Assembly (NCBI GenBank): GCA_028023455.1
Contig: JAQFVV010006231.1
Coordinates: 4,852,036-4,916,035, forward strand
DNA: 64,000 bases
Source of the DNA: Epiperipatus broadwayi
Lineage: Eukaryota > Onychophora > Udeonychophora > Euonychophora > Peripatidae
Direction of reading: 5' to 3'
Positions 24,373 to 35,639 of the stretch are shown here, in pieces (the first letter of the stretch is position 1; every line of letters starts with the position of its first letter). Under the pieces are notes generated by a model. That model saw only the letters and a program-made list of their open reading frames with translations. It did not search any database and was not told where the DNA came from. Both the position numbers and the translations under genes were made by a program.

Positions 24373-24579
24373 TTGTTGGTATTTTAAAAAATTCTTCCAC
24401 ATCTTGACAAAATGGGTTAATAACTATGATAAAACCAAACAGCAAATGCAATGTGATAAGTAAAGTGGTTGTAAACCGTAAAGGTCCAGCTATCAAAGAG
24501 TTCAAGATATTGTCATCAACACTATCACCAAACACAACATATCCAGCAATGCAGACTGGTAGATACATCACTAGAATAA
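24373..24579 (-). CDS. Amino acid transporter, internal exon
   Basis: A 207-bp exon with acceptor TATTTCTTTTAG and donor ACAA|GTGAGA; the reading is in phase 1 at both ends. It encodes 68 full codons: a helix (ILVMYLPVCIAGYVVFG), an acidic loop (DSVDDNILNSLIAG), a second helix (RFTTTLLITLHLLFGFIIVI) and NPFCQDVEEFFKIPT. The pattern YLPVxxxGYxVFGDSVxxNIL...HLxFxFxIVxNPxCQxxEExFKxP is typical of the AVT-like/SLC36-related amino acid transporters. The Asn-Pro and Cys-Gln of the NPFCQ element are kept. The exon is split from its neighbours by introns of 10.0 and 3.1 kb. Confidence 0.95.
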
Positions 24580-24774
24580 CTAAAAGAAATAGAAAATATC
24601 AATGATTTATAAAAATGAACTTACAAGCTTTAATTTTGTTTAAACAATACAATAGACAATATTCATTTTCAAATAATATATATATATATAGAAATAATAC
24701 ATTCTTAGTTATATATAATTAATACATTATATAGCTATATCATATTCAATGTGATATATTATGCCTTATTCTCC

Positions 24775-26240
24775 CCAGGGAGACCTGTTAGCCATCTTAC
24801 TGCCCCTTTCCATATCCCACCCTAAGTTTTTCTCACATTCTTCTCTATCCTGCTTCATCCAATTTCCACATTATCTTTATCCACTCTATGGCTTTTATAT
24901 CTAAATTCCTCCTTATCTTTTTCCAAACCCAACATAAAAACCAAGAACCCACTTTCTATATAATCACTTCAACTTCCTTATTTGCATCCTTTCTGCTTGT
25001 AAGCATTTACATTCATTTAATAGATAGCTAATATTTTCTATGCCTTCCTTACATAACTTGCAGACTGAATTACCCACATTTCTCCATTTATGTGTATATT
25101 CCCTTGATGCTAATAATCCTGTTCAAGCCTTAAACAGTAAACTACTTTCCTTGCTACTATCATAAATTAATTCGCACACAATATTCTGTTTACTCTTTTT
25201 ACTTTCCATACTAGTTCCCATCTCTCCAACTTCCTATTTTTTATTAATGTTTTTATTCTTCTATCCCCATTACTTGCCATTATAACACTCAACAATTTTC
25301 CTAAAACAATCATCTCACCTTTTGTATAAGTATACTGACAAAGTCTTTAACCAAATCTGCATAATACCATACTACCTTTCTCACTTATCTTGTTGCCTAT
25401 CCTTTACTCATAACCCAATTAAATACTCTTTTGGCTATTCTCTTATCCATAAATTGCAATCTAATGAATATTTTCATTTTCCTTTTTGCATCTCTTATAA
25501 AAACTTGATTATCCCATTTCTCCTTGAATTGCCTCCTTTAACATCACCCATCTGCATCTAATACATGTTTTCCTACTTCTCTTTGTACTTTTTCTAAGTA
25601 ATCTAACAGCCCTTTACTAACACATAACACATTGTTACCATAAAATAAGCCTTCTACTGTCACTCCTTTCAATACAATTCTTACTACATCATATTTATTA
25701 TATGAAAACACGGTTAATTTCTTTATCAGTCCTTTTCTTTTATTTGCTTCATTTATCAATTTTTTTTCCCATTCATCCAAGCAATTTCTCTAATTACTTA
25801 AAACGTTTCCCAAATAGTTATACCTATTCACCACACTTACCTTTATATCCCCCAATAAAAATTCTTTGTCTTCTCTTTCCCCAGTATTACTCAACATAAT
25901 TTTTGATTTTTCTTCACTAAATTTAATCCCCATCTCTTTACCCACGCTTGCACATGTCCTCAGCATAACTTCCATATCTTCCCTTCTTTCTAGGGCACAA
26001 TAATACATCATCTGCAAATAAAAGACCTGATAATGTATATACTCCCTTGCAACCTATTAATGGTATCTCTACCCCTTTTCCTAGTCTTTCTATTAATCTC
26101 TCCATTTCTTTCAAATATGACAAAAACTAAATAGGTGACATAGGGCATCCTTGCCTTAGTCCCACTCCACTTTTTCTATATTCCCTAATTGATATGTATA
26201 GTAATAATTTTTATATAATCTCTTAATAATATCCACTAAA
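24775..26240 (-). pseudogene. Non-LTR retrotransposon (LINE) RT and 3' region, decayed
   Basis: Minus strand from about 26.2 kb downward: LIERLGKGVEIPLIGCKGV, then LSGLLFADDVLLC, the RT catalytic FADD box, then EDMEVMLRTCASVGKEMGIK and SEEKSKIMLSN, then NRYNYLGNVLSN (the YLG block). A long post-RT domain follows (DEWEKKLINEANKRKGLIKK, GLFYGNNVLCVS, YLEKVQREVGKHVLDA). The 3' part down to about 24.78 kb gives a C..C.....H....C-like cluster, as in LINE C-terminal knuckles. The three main frames are broken by frameshifts. The clade is uncertain. It lies inside the intron between the exons at 24.4 and 34.5 kb, in the same orientation as the host gene. Confidence 0.85.
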
Positions 26241-29200
26241 GCGCTCTCTATTAGTTAATTATTTGACTAAAAAATAATTAAAAAATTGATATATAATTGC
26301 ATTCTATCCACATATAATTATATGTGTGCAAATTAATTATAAATAGCATCATATTGATAGTTAAGTAGTATTATATTTTTCACAATTTGAAATAAAGCAA
26401 ATGAAATTTGTAGTTAGTGATATTGCATGAAGGGAGTTCATCTGAAAGCAGACTTGTGCACCTTGGATTATAGTTTAAATTCAGCACTTAGCTATTATAC
26501 AAAATCATATTTTAGTTAACTAATGAAATAATAGAAGGTGCTATTAATAATTTAACAAGAAATATAAATTTTAGGAATAACAAACATGGGAAAATAATAA
26601 GTACTCAAAGATTAATATATAACTATTAAGGTTAATGGGTTACAAAATTATTAAATCTGGTTTATTAATAAAAATACAACATATGAATATCTTAGCATTT
26701 CCCAGGATTTTTTTAAAATCAAAAACCATTTTTATTAGGCTATATGAAACTTGAATAATAATTTCATTTTAAAAGTTTTCCATTAAAATTATTTTATGGC
26801 TGTACATAAAATAAATCAAGCAGTTCCCCGAGTATTTTAACTATTAAAAAAATATGAATAATATTTATTTATATCTTAATAAATTTTGAAATAAAAAATG
26901 TTCCATATATTTTTGTACTAGAGAAAATATTCTTATCAATTTTTCTCTTTAAATTATAAAATTTAAGAAAGCGAGGTATAAAAATTCTATAATTATTTTA
27001 CATATTAATTCTTTATAAATTAAATATTAATTTTAAAAGTCTATTCACTCTATCACAAATTAATTTTCCAAATATTAGCATTACCAAACTCTTTCTGATA
27101 TTTTTTTTTTTTTTTAGTGATTTTATTATCATATATTCTGCCTAGAATATTTTTTAATGTTATCTGTTATCTATATGCTACTCTTCTTTGTAATTCAGTG
27201 GATTTTTGTATGTTTTTAATTGCTGAAGATATCCATTCTTATGTGAATCTTCCTTCTCTCCATTTCTCTTCTTGTATTCAATTCTCTGAATGTCCAGATT
27301 GTCTACTGATTTCCATTTTTATACACAATATAATAGATTTTTTATTTTCTACATCATTTATTTCTAGAACAGTTAATAATTCATTTTTAATTATGTCTTT
27401 CCACAATATTCTTATACATTTTCTATTCACAGCTATTTCCAAAGCCTTCAATTTCCTTTTAAGTGCTATACTTCATTTTATTTACTCTAATTACTTGTAA
27501 TTCTAATTTCTCTTGTTACTTGCAGTTATTTTCTAGTTCAGGTTCATAAATTAAAATAATTCTAATCAATTTTTTGAATATGTTTTGCTTTTGTTTGTTT
27601 GTTTTTTCATTTGTCAACTTTAAAATATTATTTCCTGGCTAGAATTCATTTTGTGTTTATTTCTTTAACATTATTGCTTTCTTGATTAAATATTACATTA
27701 AAATATTTAATTTTTTTTGACCTCTTAAAATAAAAATACTAGATTTAATTTCCATACATGATTATTTTTTCTGATAGCTATTGCAAAGCCTAATATTTCT
27801 TTGTCAATTTCTGCACAGTATGTAATGTTCATTCAAATTCCTAAATCATGTGTCCAACATTCTCATTACATATGTCCAAAAAATGTCAAAAAAACATAGC
27901 AACCCATTTTAAAATTCTTGGATATTGAAAATGCAATCTTGCAAAGAAGTTAAAAATCTTTTATCAATATGATCTTAATATACAAATCGTTCTGTATGCT
28001 TTTATATTACATATATATTGTATTGCTATTCAGCGTTACAGGTTTAGTAATTTTTTAGAAAAATTAAATTATAAGTGACTTAAACATTTAAAAAAAAAAA
28101 AAATGTAAAAAATTACTGTGTCATAGTTTTCTTACAATAAAACTTCTTTGTAGGAGGGGGGAGAAATCTATATAATAGAATTAAAGAACAGTTAAAACTC
28201 TTCTCTCTCTCTTTTTTTTTAAAAAAAAACGAGCTTTTATAAAATAAAAGCTAAATAAATATGTAAAATTTAGAATAAAATTAGTCTGTAAAAATTTGTT
28301 TGTAAAAAATAATAATAATAATAACTTTCATTATGTAATTAGTGTATAAGATTTTGATTAATAATAGAATCAAAATCAATAGTTGTATTAATTAAAATAG
28401 AACTGTAAAGTATCTTATCGGAAAGAGTTTAGATGAATCTGAGCAAGGGATTAAGATAACCAGAAATGGAAAATTAATTAAAAGACATTTCAAGTTAAGA
28501 TTTAAATTAAAAAATAACGATAAGAGATTAAAATAATAGGAGAAAAAAGAATATATAAAGTCGCTCTCTCTATTATTAGTCAGTCTGGTTTCTGATATAA
28601 TCTACCTTGTGATATATAGTCAGGCTGCAATTTGCTAGATTGTTTATCTGTTTTGATTATTATTATTCAGTTCGTACAAAACCAGGGATCCAGATATTCA
28701 GAACTGTAAATGCAGTAAGTAATAAGTCAATCAATTACTGCTGCAGAGAATGTTATTGCACAAGATGCAAAGCTAGCAATACGCATGCTAGACATTCAGC
28801 TGTATTAAATTAGGCTTCAGGCCCCAAAAAACTTCCGCAATTCTCTCTCTCCCCCATTTCTGAGTCACAGAATGGAAAACAGCCATGAAGCCATCGATGG
28901 AGAACCAGCAAGGCAACCGGTTGAAAAATACACACAAATGAAAATCTAGGTAAAGATACTTTATTACTGTCTCTACACACTTTATGTTTAAATGAATGAA
29001 CTTTAATTAACAAAGGACTATCATAATTTAGCCTGAGTAATTACTTATATGATTTTAAATGTAAATTTCAATATTATTGTGTTATATTAGATATGAGTGT
29101 GTTTAATTAAATATGAATGTTTGCCTTAATGGCTATTTTGTCTATTTTCTCTTTCGCTCTTGTCATTACCTCACCAGTAAATTACTGTAAAATTACTTTA

Positions 29201-31600
29201 TGTATTAAGTAAATACCCTGAGACAGTAAGCTAGTCATGGGATATTTCAAATGCTTGTATGGGCCTACTGTCCAGGCATTTTAGTTATTTCATGCAATTA
29301 GCTGGTGCCTGAGGTTTACCTCTAAACAAATAAAATGCTTTGGATGGTAGGCGTTTGAATCTAGCAGTCAAAGTGGGCCATGGTCTGGAAATGTGATCAT
29401 GTTATGTTTTGAATAGCTCAGTCTGACCATGGGTGTCATTGATAGTTCTGCTATTGATGATATTCTTCCCTCTGCTTAAAGGGCTGGTCCATTCACGTAA
29501 TGTTGAAAACAAAAAAATTTAAAATTATGTTAAAAAGGGATTTAAATCCAATGAAACAGTTTCTATTAAACGGACCCAATTAAATATATAAGGATATTAC
29601 TCCTATTCATCAATATATTTTAGGCATATTAGGTCTAAAAGACAAAGTCAAAAACTAATACATATATATTTTGTGAATTGTTACATTTTTTATTATAGAA
29701 AATTAGGTTAAATACAATCATTGCTTTTACACAGATGCCAGATTATTATTTTATATTATATTGTGCTTCTATAATATCAATGTACACTGACTTTTCAATT
29801 CATATTATTCATATCAGTTTCACATGAGAAGCAAACTATTATGAAAAAAAAAATAAGTGTTAAATTTCACCCTTCTATTATTACAGATGCCTAAATTTAG
29901 TCAAAACTATGTTACATAAAAGATATTCAAAGGCAATATGAAATATGGGTGAGATTAAATGTAGAAATTTTTTATTTATATTCAATACTTAGTCAATTAG
30001 TAATGTTTGGTATTTCTTCACTTAAATTCTATTTTTAATGTTAAAGATTCAAATTTTATTATTTCAATGGTCAATTATAACTGACATTAAATAACATCAA
30101 ATATTTACACAGGATTAAAGAAATAATGAGAATTTATATTTTGTTTTTCTTGATTTCAACTACATGTGGTTAAAAATTAGTCATCAGATAATAAATTTGC
30201 CCCAGCTAAAGTATAAAAATGAAAGTACTTATTGATATTTAACAAAAGAAAATATTAAAATTTAAAAGTTATGGTTACAATTTCATTGCTAAATTGCAAT
30301 ATTCTTGTAATTAATGGAAGAAATTCTCACTAATGTAAACTAATGAGGGAAATCTTACAATAAAAAGTCTAAGAAATAAAGAACTAGTTAAAATTTTGAT
30401 TTTCTACTACAGAAAAATAGTACAACTGTTATCAAATAAGTAACTTTAAAAAAAAAAAAGTCACAATATGTTTATCAATAACAACTTGCCTTATTTGAAA
30501 ACAAAGATTTTATAAATATGACATATTTAAAATATCAACATTAATTAGTATTAATTTACAATTTTGAACAAAATCATTTTGTATTTATGTGATTTATTGT
30601 TATAAATGAATAAAAATGCAATAACATAAAAAAGAATATCTAATAAAATTTTAATTATGAAGTTATCATAAAAATTAGTTTAAAATTTCATTTACTCTTA
30701 TTCTTTTGTATTATAATCAAAATAAAAATAACACAAGACAAGAAATTTAAATATTTTCTATTTTTTGAATATTTATATCTTTGTCAGTAAAAATCAAATT
30801 TTAATCTATGTAAATAAAATAATTTACAAAAAACAAATGAATATTTATTAAAGCTTATCTAAAATATTGTAAGAATTTTTACTTTTACAACATAAAAATT
30901 TAGTTGGCTAAATAAGAGTAATCATTTCTTGGAATTAATTTGAAATAATTAATTTGTAATAATATGATTAAGCATAAACAATATATATTTAGTCTTAATA
31001 GTGTGAGCACATTTTTTACACAATCGAAAAAAATATTTGTCTATTTACTGTATTTTACACCAGTGTTTATTATGAAAAAAGATTTTCTAGAAAGCATTAA
31101 ATATTAAGTTATGTTGATATACAGAATTCATGAATTGAATCCCAAAAGACATGATTTTTATTTTGAATATAGCACATGTGCTTAACATTGAATTATAATG
31201 GAAGAAAAAAACATGAAGCACTTTTTAATATACTAGAGTAACATTAGATTTGGGTAGCAGTGACTAGGTTATGAATCAAATATTTATATCTGCTCTTTTA
31301 TAAAATAAATACATGAGTTAAGAATATTTATATTTATGCCCACTTTCTCTTTAAAAGCAATGAAAATTTTAAAATAACTCCTCACAAGTTATTTAAAAAC
31401 TATTTTATTTTATATATATAAAAGCAGGTATTAATATATATATTGTACTGGTCAAAATAGTATGCTCACTTAACAAGATTCAAATCCTAAGCAAAAGTAC
31501 CTCGAATCCAATCATGCTCGAGATACACAGGTCTGGAGCAATCCTGAATTCTAACCTATTTGCCTATTCTTCGAATCTCTGACCCAATGAACAACAATTC
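26241..31600. other. Intron stretch, mostly featureless
   Basis: AT-rich intron. The 127-codon plus-strand frame at 27117 is Phe/Ile-rich; its reverse strand reads as a lysine-rich series of broken frames that could be an old LINE, but no motif confirms it. A GC-richer block at about 28800-28930 and another at about 29220-29500 look repeat-derived and remain unidentified. Confidence 0.4.
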
Positions 31601-31629
31601 TGATGACACAGTAAAATTATTTTAAATCC

Positions 31630-31700
31630 GTGCCCAGAAGCAAAGCGGTAGAGCATAAGATCAGACTGATGATGATGATCGAGGTCAGAGTAGCCCAGGA
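31630..31700 (+). repeat. tRNA-derived SINE fragment
   Basis: AAGCAAAGCGGTAGAGCATA resembles a tRNA A-box region (TAGCxxAGTGGTAGAGCA), followed by GATCAGACTGATGATGATGA and a short GATCGAGGTCAGAG. A clear B box is missing, so it is a truncated remnant rather than a tRNA gene. Confidence 0.4.
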
Positions 31701-34140
31701 ATTACATTTATTATAGTTCTAAATATTAACTAGAAAATAATAATTCAAAAACGACAAACCAGGATTTACATGAAATTATATATATATATATTTAATAAAT
31801 GTAGAAAATGCATATATATGTTACAAAATTGCTTCACGCTTGGGACAATATTATTTATTTACAAAACTTGGGAATTTGTTGTATAAAATCCCCTCTATCA
31901 CTCATTTAATAAATACAATTTTATAGTGTTTTAAAACTTGTGCGGAGTTGATAAGCTAATTCAAGAAAACTTTTGCTACGACACACCGTGGATGCCGAAA
32001 ATAAATATAAAAGATCGTGATAGTTTTAACAACGGGCAAATATATGATTTCAATCTTATATTTCTTAGAAGAACCATTATTTATACTTTTATTCGCATTG
32101 TTTGGCAAAGACATCTTTTAGAAAAAAGAAACAAACAATGCGCTTTATTTACGAGAGTAAGTTATGCAATCATTAATATAAATTAGATTTATGTCTATGG
32201 GAATCGATAATAGTTTTTAAAAGAAAGCAGCTTAAATCAATGAACTAAATGTATTTTTACGAAATGAATCATTATCTTTAACACATCATTGCGACTTATT
32301 AAGATTAGACAGACGGATGCTCAAATTGAAGAGCAAAGTAACGGTACTAGCATACAATTAAAGGAATCTGGCCTTCATGGCATTTGGATATTTTATCATT
32401 TAAAAGAATACTTAAGACGAACTTAGATTTGATATGTCCACGCATTCTGGCGGAGTGACATCGAAAAAAGGCTGGGTTTGAGAGCCCAGAATCTGGATGT
32501 ACTGTAATTCGCAGCACATAATTTTATAAACTTTACATTCCACAGGAAGTAGTGTTCCTGATTACGAACGATTTTTGAAAAGTAGGATGGGAGCTTTAGA
32601 TGTTCCCAATGACTAAACAATCGAGAAATGGAGAAGATAAAATATCAGAATAAAGTGGATGGTATGCCAGCAATGTTATTGGACATGAATATAATTTTAT
32701 AACATTATTTTAAAACTTGGAAATTGTCTAACCTCTTGCGCAATAATCTGTTTTCAATCCTGAGTCATTTAACAAAGTGTAATAAAATAATAACTCTTTC
32801 TACATCATTAAACTAATAAAATTTACATTTAAGATTCGATTCCCATATACTTATTAACTAAAAAATTAGCCCTTCAGGCAATGGTAAGAAAAGGTGGAAT
32901 TTTATATTAAGTGTCGCAATCTTTTATAAAGGCAACTAAACAACAAAATAAAATAAGCATCCACTGTAAAATACTTTTAAGTATACAACCAACCTAGCGA
33001 ACGATTTCTATTTTAAATAAACAAATGAATATAATTTTATTAATGAATTTAATTAAAGTCATGAGATTGATTGATACCGACATATTAGAGAAAATAATAC
33101 ATATATCAAACAAAATAAGTTGTATACATTTAATTTAACCGCATAAAGTGATATAAACATAAATTGAGCGTGAAAGCAAATGTATATTTAGAATTACATA
33201 AGTATTAATAAAGGATTATAGAGAGAGTTTACGAGTAAAAACTAGCAAAATATCATAAATGGATCTATGAATTAATTTAGCTATAAATAATAAATCACCC
33301 ATGAATGTTTGTATTAAGGCAGCTCTAAATTACATGATTTTACCTAAGATATGCATAGTGGCAGGCAGGTTGGCAATTCTACGTCATCTCATATGGCCGG
33401 TAAGATGGAATTTTATGGCTGGTAGACAGTCCTCCAAGAGGAAAAAGAAAGGTGGACAGCTCCACTACTCATGCTCCATGGCACTAAAATTCTCTTGACT
33501 TCTTAAATGATGGTCTGGCAACACTGATCAAGCGAAAGTAACTAACTGATTTATCAAGTAACTAACTTATCAAGTGAAAATCACCGACTGACTTTAAAAG
33601 GTCTTATGGGCTCTTTTTATACACTATCTCTATAATCCCCTTATAAAGAACATTTAATTAACAACATGTTTTTATACAGATAAGGCTCGAAATACCATTT
33701 TTAGCTATTTTAAATCATTCAACAATAACTGATAAACAATTTGTTTTTCGATTTTAATTAAGATTTATAAATTTTAATTATAGACAACGATCTGACTAGA
33801 GATAAATATAATTTCAGTATTTCAAGCCTTCCCCATTTTCTTTGTTGTTACATTCCAATAATTTAATTAAATACTTTAAATCAAAATATATATAGATATA
33901 ACAAAAAAAAATTACAATTATATAAAAGAAAATGTTTAGTTGTCAGCAATAAACATTAATAACATTATTGCTTCATTCATATATATACGCATCACGCACA
34001 CTACTGTTTTACTTTACTAAATAGTTTTAATTTTATTAATTTCTCTAATCATTAGGTATGCAGTGTATGGGTGAATAGCATATATTTATAGCAAGGTCTG
34101 AATTGCGGACCCCTAGGAGGTTAGTATAGATGGTGAAACA
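31701..34140. other. Intron stretch with unidentified GC-richer patches
   Basis: Patches at about 31940-32160, 32400-32620 and 33340-33600 are richer in G and C and hold open frames of 65-82 codons with no recognisable family. They may be old transposon sequence. No terminal repeats could be paired. Confidence 0.35.
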
Positions 34141-34176
34141 TGAAGCATCGATGATGATTAGACATCGATTGCTTCA
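34141..34176. repeat. Small hairpin
   Basis: TGAAGCATCGATG (34141-34153) pairs with CATCGATTGCTTCA (34163-34176), with one extra T in the right arm and a 9-nt loop. It lies in intron sequence; the function is unknown. Confidence 0.6.
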
Positions 34177-34537
34177 ATATATATTTATATTATGCCAAAG
34201 TTAAATGTACTAACTTTTAACTATACTACTCACTTATACAGTGTAAACGATGAGATGGCATGATCCTTACTTCCATGCTAGAGATAAGATTAAATTTATT
34301 ATTCCATTTTTGAATAATATAAATTTTTCCATATATATGACAATCTATGCAGTAATAATTTAAATTATTACAAGTACAAAAATTTAATTACAAAGAACAA
34401 ATCGAATTCAATTACAATTTATAATAAAATATATACCATATATACATCAAAGATTTATTTGCATTAAAAAAATTAAATTGCAATAATTTAATTCACATTT
34501 AATAATAAAAACAGTAAGTTTAAACATTATGACTTAC

Positions 34538-34779
34538 TTAGATAGGCTAGAGATACTGACCAACCAAAATTCTTTGGTTCTTTCATATCATGCTGAACTG
34601 TAGGAAACACAGAATGTCCACCAAAGGCAAACACCATTGTTCCAAATGACATGGCAAAAGATTCAAAAGTAGGAGAAGAATGAGTAACAACAGTGGTAGA
34701 TGACTTATTTAAAAGAGAGCTAATTACAATGATGCCACAAGCAAGTAAGGTTGCGATCATTGCAATTAAACCAATAAAC
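34538..34779 (-). CDS. Amino acid transporter, first exon identified
   Basis: A 242-bp exon with acceptor CTTTTTATTCAG and donor CTAA|GTAAGT. It enters needing two bases from an upstream exon and exits in phase 1. It encodes 80 codons: a helix (FIGLIAMIATLLACGIIVIS), a Ser/Thr-rich loop with an N-K-S glycosylation sequon (SLLNKSSTTVVTHSSPT), then ESFAMSFGTMVFAFGGHSVF, PTVQHDMKEPKNF and WSVSLAYL. The element FGTxxFAFGGxSxFPTxQxDM is the signature of the invertebrate AVT-like amino acid transporters, proton-coupled carriers of the plasma membrane or endolysosomes. The N-terminal helices of the family must be encoded upstream, above 34.8 kb. I infer the substrate class only, not the exact amino acid. 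Confidence 0.95.
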
Positions 34780-35175
34780 CTGAATAAAAAGTAAATAGTT
34801 AATAAACATGCATAAAGATTGCAATATTGGTAATGTACAATATGGTGTCTCAAAATAAGAAACATATATTATTTTTTTGTAAATTATAGATAATAATAGA
34901 ATTTTTTCCTTTGTACATTTGGCATGACAAATGCTCAGACTGTAATAGAAGAGCAATCGTGGTATCACTTTGGAATGGGCAATCAAATATTTTAAATCAC
35001 TTCTTTGTATATAATAGTAATAATAACAAGTCAGATGTCACATGACTTATATATAGCTTGCACTTACAAATATGTAAAATTAAGAGCGTGCTAATAACTC
35101 TAAACAAGCTTTTTTATTTATTTATGATAAATGCTACTACAAGAGAAGGCATTCAAATCATTTTTATCTTGGATT

Positions 35176-35231
35176 GTCCCCATCCCCAGACCGGTTTCGA
35201 CCTATGGGTCTCTTCAGTGAGGAGTTGGGAC
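35176..35231 (-). ncRNA. Hammerhead ribozyme candidate, left arm
   Basis: The reverse complement of the motif at 35485-35540 with no difference seen: CTGAAGA core, 4-bp stem II GACC/GGTC, GAAA, stem III ACCGGT, C17, and a stem I closed by TCCTCA with TGGGGA. It lies on the minus strand, that is, the sense strand of the transporter transcript, and would cleave within the intron if active. Confidence 0.75.
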
Positions 35232-35484
35232 ATTAGATCTAAAAAACCAACTCAAGCAAAGCATTTATCTAAAAGATAATTGTTAGAAGAAGATCTGAAA
35301 CTTTTAGACATCTACATGTCTTTAAAGTCAGCTCTCCAACTGAAAAAATCAGTTCAGGCCCATATGATTTTTTCAGTTGGAGAGCTGACTTTAAAGACAT
35401 GTAGATGTCTAAAAGTTTCAGATCTTCTTCTAACAATTATCTTTTAGATAAATGCTTTGCTTGAGTTGGTTTTTTAGATCTAAT

Positions 35485-35540
35485 GTCCCAACTCCTCACT
35501 GAAGAGACCCATAGGTCGAAACCGGTCTGGGGATGGGGAC
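35485..35540 (+). ncRNA. Hammerhead ribozyme candidate, right arm
   Basis: All parts of a type I hammerhead are visible. Core CTGAAGA at 35499-35505 (position 7, the variable base of CUGANGA, is A). Stem II GACC/GGTC with loop CATA (35506-35517). GAAA 35518-35521. Stem III is the self-complementary ACCGGT (35521-35526). Cleavage base C at 35527. Stem I has six pairs next to the core (35493-35498 with 35528-35533), an internal loop of 3 and 2 nt, and five more pairs (35485-35489 with 35536-35540). A very short palindromic stem III is typical of PLE and newt-satellite hammerheads, which cleave best as dimers. Activity is inferred, not shown. Confidence 0.8.
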
Positions 35541-35639
35541 AATCCAAGATAAAAAATGATTTGAATGCCTTCTCTTGTAGTAGCATTTATCATAAATATA
35601 AAAAAAAGCTTGTTTAGAGTTCTTTGTATATAGTAATGT

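Larger units (their letters stand above)
35001..35632. mobile_element. Foldback element with opposed hammerheads, 13-bp target duplication
   Basis: Inverted arms of about 260 bp, about 35096-35356 and 35370-35621, are almost identical, with a centre near 35357-35369. The left side has an extra single-copy tail (35014-35095). TTCTTTGTATATA occurs at 35001-35013 and 35620-35632 as a perfect 13-bp direct repeat; the last two bases of the right arm overlap the second copy. Each arm carries a hammerhead fold, on opposite strands. There is no coding capacity. The tail (AAGTCAGATG, AGCTTGCACTTACAAATATG) and the ATCTGAAACTTTTAGACATC block are homologous to parts of the 56.2-57.4 kb element. The element sits in intron sequence 222 bp upstream of the exon at 34538-34779. 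Confidence 0.9.

Noticed and set aside
27117-27500. A 127-codon plus-strand frame as a gene
   Set aside because: Phe/Ile/Leu-rich low-complexity composition with no splice structure. The reverse strand looks more like an old lysine-rich LINE remnant, also unproven.
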